Part shown: positions 9,502 through 19,147 of the stretch, piece after piece
How positions within the stretch are numbered: the stretch's first letter is position 1
Layout of the letters: every line of letters starts with the position of its first letter
Source: CAIWHR01 sp963830485
Lineage (GTDB): Bacteria > Pseudomonadota > Gammaproteobacteria > Burkholderiales > Casimicrobiaceae
Direction of reading: 5' to 3'
Assembly: GCA_963830485.1 (NCBI GenBank)
Contig: CAWHNE010000035.1
Coordinates: 62,001-126,000, forward strand
DNA length: 64,000 nucleotides
Notes under the pieces: generated by a model
Database searches by the model: none
What the model saw: the letters and a program-made list of their open reading frames with translations, nothing else
What the model was told of the DNA's origin: nothing
Made by a program: the position numbers and the translations under genes

Positions 9502-11178
9502 ATGCCGGCAAAGCATTCGGTAGCGGTCCTCGGCGGCGGTGTGGGCGGACTCAGCGCGGCACATGAGCTCGCCGAACGCGGGTTTGCGGTGACGGTATAC
9601 GAGCGCAATGCTGCATTCGGCGGCAAGGCGCGCAGCCTATCCGTTGTCGGCAGTGGAATCGACGGGCGCAAGGACCTTCCGGGAGAGCACGGTTTCCGCT
9701 TCTTCCCGGGGTTCTACAAGCATGTGACCGACACGATGAGCCGCATCCCGTTCGGAGCGCACGGCGGCAACTGTCGTGACAACCTCGTGCAGGCGACGCG
9801 GATCCTGCTTGCGCGCGACGGCAAGCTCGATCCGGTCTGGGTCGCCCGTTTCCCCGAAACGCTCGACGATTTCCGGACTGCTTTTCTGGCACTGTTCGAC
9901 AATCTCGACATTCCGCACTACGAGGTGATGTACTTCGTCACGCGACTGTTGGCGCTTGCGACAAGTTGCGAGGAGCGCTACGAGCAGGAGTACGAAGAGG
10001 TCGCCTTTTGGGACTTCATCGACGCGGACACGCGATCCGAGAACTATCGCAAATACCTCGGGCAAGGGCTGACCCGTTCGCTCGTCGCCATGCGCGCCGA
10101 GGAGACCAGCACACGCACCGTGGGTCGCATCCTGCTGCAGCTCTTTTACGGCATCCTCGTGCCCGGGCGGGTGTTCGATCGCCTGCTAAGCGGGCCGACG
10201 AACGACGTCTGGATCGATCCGTGGCGACGGCACTTGACCGAGCGCCTGGGCGTAACGCTCGTTCCGAGCGCGACAGTGCGCGCGTTCAACTTGACGGGGG
10301 ATCGGATTCGCAGTGTCTCGGTCGAGCGCAATGGGCACGTCGAAGAGGTGACCGCGGATTTTCATGTTGCAGCGCTGCCGGTGGAGAGCATGCAAGGATT
10401 GCTCACGCCCGAGCTGATCCGAGCGGCACCGTCTCTTGCACGGCTCGGCGAGCTTCGTACCGAGTGGATGAACGGCATCCAGTTCTATCTCGAAACCGAC
10501 GAGCCGCTCACCGACGGGCACGCGATCTACCTCGACTCGAATTGGGCGCTCACGTCGATCTCGCAGCGTCAATTCTGGCGCGGTTACGATCTCTCGGAGT
10601 ATGGCGATGGCCGCGTCGGCGGAATTCTCTCGGTCGACATCTCGAACTGGACCGCGCCCGGGACTCTCGACGCGAAGCCGGCAATGGCCGCAACATCACG
10701 CGAGGAGATCAAGAACGAAGTCTGGGCCCAGCTGAAGGCCGCGCTCAATGCACCGGGCCGTGCGCAGCTCGAGGATGGCAATCTGCTCGCCTGGTTCCTC
10801 GATCCGGACATCCAGCTCCCCAATCCAGGAACCGTAACGAACCTCGAGCCGTTGCTCATCAATCATGTCGGATCGCTGGCCGCCCGCCCCGAAGCGTATA
10901 CGGAGGTCGGCAACCTGTTCCTGGCCGCCGACTACGTGCGTACCCACACCGACCTTGCCACGATGGAGGCGGCCAACGAGGCAGCGCGTCGGGCGACGAA
11001 CGCCATCCTCGCCGTGTCCGGCGTCGCGGCGCCGCCATGCGAACTCTGGGAGTTCGACATCCCTATCGCCATGCGCAACGCGCAGCGCCTCGACCAAGTA
11101 CGCTTTCGAATGGGCCTGCCCAACCTATTCGCGCTCGGAGGACGCGAGGGAGCCCACGACGGCCTTACCGCGTCTTGA
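9502..11178 (+). CDS. FAD-dependent amine oxidase/desaturase-like oxidoreductase
   Basis: The 558-residue protein starts at ATG 9502 behind the ribosome site GGAAGGG. Residues 7-36 form the FAD dinucleotide fold (VLGGGVGGLSAAHELAERG, then VYERNAAFGGKA), and the motif GEHGFRFFPGFY matches carotenoid desaturases and hydroxysqualene dehydroxylase relatives. The C-terminal FAD-contacting segment is NLFLAADYVRTHTDLATMEA. It has no signal peptide and no membrane span. No squalene, phytoene or hopanoid gene lies nearby, so the substrate cannot be inferred from context. The flanks are a divergent pseudokinase gene and the convergent end of the cytochrome operon. The oxidoreductase family is secure, the reaction is not. 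Confidence 0.8.
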   Translation: MPAKHSVAVLGGGVGGLSAAHELAERGFAVTVYERNAAFGGKARSLSVVGSGIDGRKDLPGEHGFRFFPGFYKHVTDTMSRIPFGAHGGNCRDNLVQATRILLARDGKLDPVWVARFPETLDDFRTAFLALFDNLDIPHYEVMYFVTRLLALATSCEERYEQEYEEVAFWDFIDADTRSENYRKYLGQGLTRSLVAMRAEETSTRTVGRILLQLFYGILVPGRVFDRLLSGPTNDVWIDPWRRHLTERLGVTLVPSATVRAFNLTGDRIRSVSVERNGHVEEVTADFHVAALPVESMQGLLTPELIRAAPSLARLGELRTEWMNGIQFYLETDEPLTDGHAIYLDSNWALTSISQRQFWRGYDLSEYGDGRVGGILSVDISNWTAPGTLDAKPAMAATSREEIKNEVWAQLKAALNAPGRAQLEDGNLLAWFLDPDIQLPNPGTVTNLEPLLINHVGSLAARPEAYTEVGNLFLAADYVRTHTDLATMEAANEAARRATNAILAVSGVAAPPCELWEFDIPIAMRNAQRLDQVRFRMGLPNLFALGGREGAHDGLTAS

Positions 11179-11377
11179 GGGTCGCCGACTGCGGCGCGCG
11201 GTTCTTTAATGCTTCAGGCGGCCAACTATCGGAGCGCCGACCCCGGTGGCGGCATCGCAGCAGCGCCGGGGTGCGGGGCGCACAGGAATCGGGTCGAGGT
11301 ACCGGCGCTCTGCGTTCCGACGTGGCGGCGTCGGGGCGCGCGCCGGAGCGCACGCTTGCGCCCGGTGGGTGGTGTAG

Positions 11378-13793
11378 CTAAGCCTCGACCCCGCTCGCGT
11401 AGTCGAGAAACTTCTCCGGCGACACGCGCAGGGCGGCGCCAGTCGGGCACGCGCGCACGCACGCGGGGCCGCCGGACAGGCCCTTGCACATGTCGCACTT
11501 GACGGCCTTTTTCTGCAACGACTTGTCGTGGACCTTGTCCTCGCGACCGGGCTCCGCGCCCGCACCGAACAACAGCCACGACCACAGCTTCGGGGCGCGG
11601 CGGTTGGGGTCCAGCGGCTCCATCTGGATCACGCCGTACGGGCAGTTGCGCTCGCAGTTGCCGCAGCCGATGCAGGTGTCCATGATGAAGACCTCGCCGT
11701 TCGGCGCGCGGTGGATCGCGTCGGGCGGGCAGTCCTTCATGCAGTGCGGGTGCTCGCAGTGGCGGCACGAGGTCGGCACGTGCAGCTGCGCGTAGGTCGG
11801 GCCGGCCTCGCGGTTCAAGCGCGAGGTGCCGTCGTGCGTGTCGGCGCAGGCCTTCTCGCAGTTGTCGCAGCGGATGCACAGGCTCTCGTCGATCAGCAGC
11901 ACGTCGGTCGCCTCGCCGATGCCCTGCTGCAGCAGGTAGCTGATGATGTTGCCCGACTCGTCCTGCGATTCCATCTGGACGTTTTCGCGGATGCGATCGA
12001 GAAAGCGCTCCTCGAGCGAGGCGCGAAGCTTTGGTTGGCGGCCGACGACTTCCTTGAACCGCGCGCCGTCGAGCACGATCGCCTCCGTCGCGACCGCGGC
12101 CTTCACCGTGCCCATCCGCGGCGCGTCGGACAGGAGCGCCATCTCGCCCACGTAGTTGCCGGCGGCGACATACGACAGCACGACGTCGCGGCCGCCGATC
12201 CGACGCGAGACGGTGACCGAGCCGCGGCGAATCAGGTACAGCCCCTCGGCGGGCGCGCCTTCGCCGAACAGCGTTTCGCCCGTGGCGAACGCCTTGAACT
12301 GCGCGCCGTCGGCCAACGCGTCCAGGTCTCGCGTCCGGCAGGTCCGGCATGAGATACGCGCGGATCGCGCGCTTGAGGAACGCCGCGTCGATCATCTTCC
12401 GCACGCTGTCGACCGATGCGATCAGCTTCAGCATCGAGCGCCGCGGCGTCTCGATCAGCACGCACCCTTCGTGCGCCTTCACGGTCGCCGCGCGCCGGCG
12501 CCCGGAGATGAGCGAGATCTCGCCGAAGAAGTTGCCGGTGCGCAGCACCATCCACCGCGCGCCGGACGTGCCGCCGCCGACCTCGATGCCGACGTCTCCT
12601 TCGACGATCGAGTAGATCGCATTCGTGTAGTCGTTGCGCTCGAAGATGATCTCATCGGACTTGGGCGTGCGGATTTCGCTGTCGAGCAGGAACTCCCGCA
12701 GCTGCAGCGTCGTGATGCCGGAGAGCAGCGGGACGTTCTTCTGGATCAGCGCGAGCCCTTCGGCGACCGTGCGCGCGCGCGGATAATTCGCGAACTTGGC
12801 CTTGAGCAGCGGCTCGTCGGCGGGCTCGACGCGGTTGCCGCCGATGTACTCGACGACTTCGTACCCCTGGTTCATCGCCTGCTTGATCAGCGGATAGCCG
12901 CCGAGCGCGCCGATGATGTAGAGGCCGGGCACGTTCGATTCGTAGGTCTCCGAGAGCTGCGGGACCGCGGCCGGATCGGCATTCGGAAACTCGACGCCGA
13001 ACGACTCGACCAGCTTGCGCGGCGGCGTCGCGCCGAGACGCGCGATGACGCGGTGGCAGCCGATCGCCTCGGCGCCGTCCGGCGTCATCGCGTTGAACCG
13101 CGCCGGGCAGCCGTCGGTCTCGACGGCTTCGACGCTCGCCGGCGTCGCGCGATACCGGCATTCGATCCTGCCGTCCTTGATCGCCGAGAGGACGAGCGTG
13201 AGGTTGCCCTCCTTGCAGCGGGAGAATTCCTCGTTGCGGTTGATGAGGATCACGCGATTCTGTGCGGCGAGGGCGATCGCATTCTCGATCGCGGCGTCGC
13301 CGGCGCCGACGACGACGATCGTCTCGTCCTCGTACTCTTTCGGATCGTCGAGCTGGTACTGGACGACCGGCAGGTCCTCGCCCTTGACACCGAGCTTGCG
13401 CAGGTTGCCCTGGAGGCCGATCGCGAGCACGACGTGCGCGGCGTTCACCGTGTCGCCGCCCGCGAGCTTGAGCGCAAACGCGCCCTTCTGCCCGCTGATC
13501 GCGGTGACCCCGGCGCCCTTGCGCAGGTTGACTTTGTGCTTCGCGAGGCCTTCGTCCCACGCCGCCAGGACCTGCTCGCGCGTCCCCGCCGCGAACGCGA
13601 GGGGACTGCGCAACGGCAGGATCGCCGGCTCCGCCATCACGTACTTGCCCTTCTGGTACTTATAGATCGTGTCGGCGGGCTGGCGCTCGGCTTCGAGCAG
13701 GACGTGCAAGACGCCGAGCTCGGCCGCGTGCGCGGCGGCCGAGAGCCCGGACGGGCCGGAGCCGACGATTGCGATCTTGTAGACGTCAGGCAT
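11378..13793 (-). CDS. FAD/NAD(P)-binding, tandem cyclic-nucleotide-binding, 4Fe-4S fusion protein (one frame change)
   Basis: About 805 residues once a one-base slip near 12330 is corrected. Residues 1-320 are a thioredoxin-reductase-like FAD/NAD(P) module (IAIVGSGPSGLSAAAHAAE; IVVVGAGDAAIENAIALAA). Two cyclic-nucleotide-binding domains follow: the first with GNFFGEISLISGRRRAATV, the second with GNYVGEMALLSDAPRMGTV; the frame change falls between them. The C-terminal 200 residues form a DmsB-like ferredoxin module with four Cys clusters (CIRCDNCEKAC, CRHCEHPHCMKDC, CIGCGNCERNC, CDMCKG...CVRAC). There is no signal peptide, so it acts in the cytoplasm. It is the last gene of the cytochrome operon and could pass electrons from NAD(P)H toward the membrane under cyclic-nucleotide control; that role is inferred. 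The start MPDV is at 13791-13793. Confidence 0.85.
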
Positions 13794-13822
13794 GGCACTC
13801 AGCCGTGTCTGCTCCATCGCCC

Positions 13823-13911
13823 GTCGTTCCCGCGCACGCGGGAACCCAGCGACTATTGTCGATCATACCCAGATCAACGACACTGGGTCCCCGCCTTCGC
13901 GGGGACGACGC
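13823..13911. repeat. REP-like inverted repeat pair
   Basis: GTTCCCGCGCACGCGGGAAC followed by CCAG (13825-13848) and, inverted, CTGGGTCCCCGCCTTCGCGG (13883-13902) form two hairpin units in opposite orientation between the pentaheme and FAD/Fe-S genes. A third copy lies at 15257-15302. This is the common extragenic palindrome style of proteobacteria. Confidence 0.75.
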
Positions 13912-13952
13912 TATCGACATGCGGAGCAGCGTTTCGGGCTCCCGTGGGTATG

Positions 13953-15326
13953 TCATAGCCCCACCGTTCCGCGGAAGTTGCGCAGCGCGGTCTGGAACTG
14001 CGCCGGGCTGTACCGCTCGTCGTTCGCGACCGCGGCCTGGAGCTGCGCGAGGCCGCCATTCACGTCGCGCGCGCTCTTGAGCACACCCTTCTGGTACATG
14101 AAGTTCGCGACGCTTCCGATCGCCATCGTCGCTTGCTCGGCACCCGCGTAGTCGCGGAACTGGCCGTTCAGGCCCTCGTTGATGAGGCCGGCAAGCACGC
14201 CGCGCATGTCGGCGTCGGTGATCGACCGCGTGTCGAGGATGGCGATCAGCTCGCCCATCTCAGCCTTCAATGTCTTCGCCTGGCCGATCGCGTCGCCGCC
14301 GCCGGTGACGGTCTGCTGCAGCCGCGTCATCGTCGCGGCGATGCGCTCGCCGAGGGGCGGGTCGACGACGCGCGCGAGCTGCCGCACCATCAGCATCGAC
14401 GAATCGTTGAGCCTGACGGTGCCGGGGCCGAGGCCGGCGATCCGCGGCGCCCAGCGCTTCTCGCTCATCGGGTGATGACACGCGTGGCAGTCGAACAGCA
14501 CGAGCTCCGGGAACAATCCGTCGCGGCCGCGCTTCGGGTCCGCAAGCACGTCCATCATCTCCGCCACCACGAGCGCCTGGCCGATCGCCCAGACCTTGAC
14601 GCCGTCCCACATCCGCTTGCGCTTCTCCCAGTCGGAGTCGGGCTTGAAGTGCGCCGGCTCGACGGCGGTGAACGTGTCGAGCTCGAAGCTCATCCGCGGA
14701 TGCCCCGCGCCCATCATCCGGTGCGTGACGAAGCGGTCGGCGTTGCCGAAATGGCACGACAGGCACAGCTTCGCGCGCGCGACCGGGTCGTCGGTCGGGT
14801 ACAGGCCCGCCTTGAGGTTGTCAGCGTGCGTTTGCCTGTCCTGCACGTGCGACTCGAGCCAGCGGCCCGACGGTCCGTGACAGGCCTCGCAGGAGACGCC
14901 GTCGTCGAACTTGAAGCGCTCGCCGCGCTGCGAGGCCGGAATGTTGTGCGCGTGGCAGTCGAGGCAGACCTTCTCCTCGTGCGGCGGCTTCGCGAGGCCG
15001 AGGTTGCGGGCGATCCGCTTCGATTGTTCGTCGAGTAGCACCTTGTAGCTCCGCGCATGCTTGTCGACGCGCGACCACGTCACGTACTCCGTCTGCAGCA
15101 CGTTCGAGTCCTTGATCGGCTGCACGGAGCCATGGCACAGGCTGTTCGCGCAGTTGACGACCCCCATCGTCTTGTCGCTGCTGTGATAAGGAAGAGGCGG
15201 CGGCGCGGCGGGCGCGGGCGTCTGTGCAAATGCAGAGGCCGCGGCCAACGTCACGGCGACAATAAGCAACGACACTGGGTTCCCGCGTTCGTGGGAAGGA
15301 CGTGCCTTTGGTGGCATAGTTCTCAT
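13953..15326 (-). CDS. Pentaheme c-type cytochrome (cytochrome c554-like)
   Basis: This exported protein of 457 residues has four CXXCH sites (CLDCH, CEACH, CLSCH, CHACH) and one wider CX4CH site (CANSLCH) nearest the N-terminus, so five hemes. The spacing and the motifs CHGPSGRWLESH and HPRMSFELD resemble the cytochrome c554 group. The start ATG at 15324-15326 has the ribosome site GAGGT six bases upstream and lies 8 bases past the preceding decaheme gene. The signal peptide is odd: its N-region and first hydrophobic residues are encoded by a REP-like repeat (15257-15302). An alternative GTG start inside that repeat would give a shorter, uncharged leader. It is probably a periplasmic shuttle between the membrane and outer-membrane cytochromes (inference from the operon). 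Confidence 0.85.
   Translation of the reverse strand: MRTMPPKARPSHERGNPVSLLIVAVTLAAASAFAQTPAPAAPPPLPYHSSDKTMGVVNCANSLCHGSVQPIKDSNVLQTEYVTWSRVDKHARSYKVLLDEQSKRIARNLGLAKPPHEEKVCLDCHAHNIPASQRGERFKFDDGVSCEACHGPSGRWLESHVQDRQTHADNLKAGLYPTDDPVARAKLCLSCHFGNADRFVTHRMMGAGHPRMSFELDTFTAVEPAHFKPDSDWEKRKRMWDGVKVWAIGQALVVAEMMDVLADPKRGRDGLFPELVLFDCHACHHPMSEKRWAPRIAGLGPGTVRLNDSSMLMVRQLARVVDPPLGERIAATMTRLQQTVTGGGDAIGQAKTLKAEMGELIAILDTRSITDADMRGVLAGLINEGLNGQFRDYAGAEQATMAIGSVANFMYQKGVLKSARDVNGGLAQLQAAVANDERYSPAQFQTALRNFRGTVGL
15257..15302. repeat. REP-like element within the pentaheme signal-peptide region
   Basis: CGACAATA is followed by CTGGGTTCCCGCGTTCGTGG (15276-15295) and GAAGGAC. It shares CGACAATA, CTGGGT and the hairpin with the pair at 13823-13911. 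Read on the minus strand it encodes residues about 9-25 of the pentaheme precursor. Confidence 0.7.
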
Positions 15327-15334
15327 CGTGTACC

Positions 15335-18300
15335 TCACTGCTTCGGCGCGGCAGGCGGGCTCGCCGCGGTCGCGCTCGCCGGCGCGAAGTCCTGCATCCG
15401 CGTCTCGTCGGTCACCGTCCAGACGGTGCCGTCGGGACGCTGGTAGAACCGCTTCATCTCGTCCCACGTGAACGGCCGCGAGCCGATGCGGCCGAACACG
15501 GCGATCTGGCCGCCGGTCTCGTCGACGGCGCGGTCGCGGTCGAGGCCCTTCGACAGCGCGAGCGCGGGCGTGGCCGTGTCGCGCCACGCGATCAGCACCG
15601 GCTTCGGATCGGGCGAGAAACCGTAGAACTTGGGCTGGATCTCGGGCGAGGTGAGCTGCAGCACCTTCATCCCGTTCGCGCCGTCGGCGACGTAGGCGAA
15701 GAGCGACGCGTTCGTCGTGGCGACGATCACGTCGCGCGCGTCGACGAGCGTGCCGTCGGCGTTGTACTTGAGGTAGAGCTTCGGCGCGTCCGGCTTCTCG
15801 ACATCGACGATCGCGAGCCCTTCCTTGCCGGCGGCGACGTACGCGAACGTTCGCGCGACGTAGATCCGGTTCGCGTCGGCCAACGGCACGCGCGCCGTGC
15901 CGACGTGCCGCGGCTTCGTCGGATCGGTCACGTCGACGGTCGTGAAGCCCCACGTCGTCGGCGACGAAGAGATACCGGAACTGCAGCGCCGAGGCACGCA
16001 CGCCCTTGAGCGCGACGATGGCGGTGAGCTTCGGCGCCAGCGGATCGTCGAGGTCGACGACGACGAGGCCCGCGTCCGCGGCGATGTAGGCGAAGTGCCC
16101 GCCGAGCGACGATGTGGCGGGCGCCCTTCAGAATCCCGTCCGGATTCCACGTGACCGCGCGCGAGATGAAATTGTTCCGCGGCTCGCCGTCGGCGAACGT
16201 GTTGACGTTGGTGAGAATCAGCCCCTCGACGGCGTCGGTGATCGCCGCATAGTTGTAGATCGGATGGAACGGCTGCTCCTGGTTCGTCACCCGCATCAGG
16301 TCGCCCTGGTTGCGCGTGGGCGCGATCGGCTGGTTCGTCGGCAGCGCGACGCACGTGGCGTTCGCCGACGGGACGTGCGCATCCTGCCCGAACGGCGAGA
16401 ACGGCGCCGTGACGATCTTCTGCGAGACGCCCTTGTTCGCGATGCTGGCGACGTCGTACGACCCGCATGCCGCCGGCACCCTCGGCCACGAACAGGTATT
16501 CGCCGCGCAGCTGCAGGCAGCGCGCCGCGCCCTGCGTGCCGTGCGTCGCGATCGTCGGAAGCCGCCTGTCTCTTGTCTGATGCCGCGCGTACCAGTCGGG
16601 GTAAGCGTAGCGGTGGAGGTAGCTGCCGATCACCGCCTGCGGCTCCTCCCATTCGGTGACCTGCACGGCACTGACCCGCCGCTCCTCGCCCACCCACGCG
16701 TTGAAGCCGACGAAATTGACGAAGTTCGTGCCCTGCAGCAGGAGCTGCGCCATGATCGCGTTGTTGTCGTTCGGCTGCGAGACGTGACAGTCGGAGCAGG
16801 ACTTCGTTTCGGTCTTGCGCTCGGTGTGCGGATAGTGCGGCGCGAATGCCTGTGAGCTGAACCCCGACGCGGCGATCGGCGGCTGCTGGATGTAGATCCG
16901 CTCGCGGTTGATGTTGGTCGACGACAGCACGAGCGCCGAGCTCGAGCGCACCGGCGCGACCTTGAACCCCTTCGCGTCGCCGTGCTTGCCGAGCTGGAAC
17001 ATCTCGTCGCGCGCGACCTGCGGGTTGTAGGTCGCGTAGTTGCGCGTCTCGCCGCCCTCGTAGTGGTGGCGCTCGGTCTTCCAGTTCGCCTGGATGGGCA
17101 GGTGGCAGCCGGCGCAGCTCGTCGTCCACGACGTGTGGCACGACTGGCACGTCATCTTGTCGTTGCCGTGTGCGTACTTCGCGGGATCGACACCGGGACC
17201 CCACTGCATCGAATCGCCGCTCGCCATCAGCTTCGCGCGGGCCGCCTTCGCGTTGTACTTCGGATGGTTCGGGTTCACCGTGTCCTTGACGAGCGTCATT
17301 TCCCACTCGCGGTCCGGATCGAGCGCCGAGCGCTGGTAGAGCTTGCCGTCGCGCCACTCGAAGCGCTTGCGGCCGTCCTGCGTGCGCAGGAGCGCGAGCT
17401 CGGTGCCGCCGGGGCGCGACGCGGGGCCGGACGTGAAGAGCGTCGGGTATCGCGTCGCGGTGCCGTGGCAGTCGGCGCAATCGATCTCGATCGCCGCGGC
17501 GACCTCGCCGTAGAGGTGGCCGTTGCCGTGCGTGTCCTGCGCGAAGTGGCAGTCGACGCAGTGCATGCCGAGGTCGAGGTGGATCGAGGACAGGTGCACC
17601 GCCTTCCGGAACTTGGCCGGATCGTCGTCGGCGACGGGCTTCCCGTCCTTGTCGAGGAGCGTCCCCTTGCGGTCGCGCTTGAACACCGCGCGGAAGTTCC
17701 AGCCGTGGCCGTGATAGTCGGCGAACTGCGTGTCCTTGAGCTTCGGGTTGAGCGAGGAGACGCTCTTCAGGAACTCGGGATCGCTCCACTTGCCGCGGAT
17801 CGCCGCCTCCTCCGGATTGCGGTCGAGGATCTCGCGCGCCTCGGCGTCGGTCGGATAGCGCTGCTTCTCGGGCCACATGAACGGCGCATCGGACTCGTAG
17901 TCCCACATCGTGTAGCCGTAGTAGGTGTTCACGAACACGTTCGGCTGGTGCATGTGGCACACCATGCATTGCGACGACGGCACGGCGCGCGTGAACGCAT
18001 GCTTGAGCGGATGGCCCGCTTCGCCCTTCGCGATCGTCGGATCGGCGCTCTGCGATTCCCCGCCGTGCCCGAACGCGCCGTACGGACCGCTGTGCTTCGG
18101 GTCGCGGTCGTTCGCGTAGACCGCGTGGCAGCCGGTGCACCCCGACGACCGGTAGTCGCCCGGCTGCTCGTTGGTGCCGAGGAACCACATGTGCGGATCG
18201 TTCAGGCGCGTCTTCGCGATGTTGATCACGCGGGACCGCGATGCGCGAGCCAGTGCCGGGACCGCGGTTCGACTGCCGGATGTCGGGACGCCCCGGCTCG

Positions 18301-19136
18301 TCCAGCTTCTGCAGCGTGCCCGTGTTGTTCGGGATGCCGATCTCCGGAAACTGCGAGCCGATCACGCGGCCGCCGCGCTCGAACACGCGGAAGACGTCGG
18401 CGGGCGGAATCGTTTCCCACGCCGGCAGCGGATAGAGCTTCGGCAGGATCCCTTTCTCCGTCATGAACGGCGTCGGCGGCACCGGATTCACGACCGCGGC
18501 CGCTTCGCTCCTGTCGGTGTACGCCTCGCCCAGCACGTAGCGCTTGAACGGCAGGATCCCGTTGTTGTAGGACGCGCCGCCCCACAGCATCGCGGAGGTC
18601 GACATCAGGCTGCGCTCGGCTGCCTGGATGATCCGCAGGTGGCATGCGCCGCAGGCCTCGCGCGCGACGCGATAGTCGCCCGGGTTGACGAAGCGCACGT
18701 ACTCGGGCGCTTCGCGGTTGAGCAGCGTGTAGCTGTCGGGCGGATTGGCGCTCGACGGGTACTTCCACGCGGCGGGATAGCGCGGCAGCACGTGTGCACG
18801 CTCGACTGCGGCGCGGTACGTGGCGTCCTTCGGATCGGCGCCCTGCGGCTTCGCGACATGGACGTCACCGCCGTGGCAGTCGGTGCAACCGAGGATCACG
18901 GCGGGGTTGACGTGCATCGTGTCGTGGTCGCTCGCGGTGTGGCAGCTCTTGCAGCCCTCGGACTTCGCGTGCGCGGCCATGATCGTCTGGCGCTCCGGCG
19001 CCGGCGGGCTCGGCGCGTACGTGCGGGCGACCCGCGACTCGCCCTCGGACGCGGGTGCATGCGAAGCGAACGCGGCGAGCACGATGCAGACCGCGGCGGC
19101 GCGCCAGCATACGGCGCTGCGAAGGTCCTGTGTCAT
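15335..19136 (-). CDS. Decaheme c-type cytochrome with C-terminal LVIVD-type propeller (four frame changes)
   Basis: About 1,266 residues when slips near 18235, 16465, 16110 and 15950 are corrected. A signal peptide (VCIVLAAFASHAPASEG) precedes ten CXXCH sites: CKSCH, CTDCH, CGACH, CTGCH, CMVCH, CVDCH, CADCH, CQSCH, CAGCH and CSDCH. The last 400 residues form a propeller with units such as GLVVVDLDDPLAPKLTAI, FTTVDVTDPTKPRHVG and LAIVDVEKPDAPKLY, matching LVIVD repeats of surface proteins. The slip at 15948-15951 is a run of four C where three restore the frame (VADDVGFTTVDV), which points to sequencing error. It sits directly after the outer-membrane barrel gene, so it is probably the periplasmic or outer-face partner of that barrel. 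Start ATG is at 19134-19136; the ribosome site is weak. Confidence 0.85.
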
Positions 19137-19147
19137 CGTGTGCGCTT

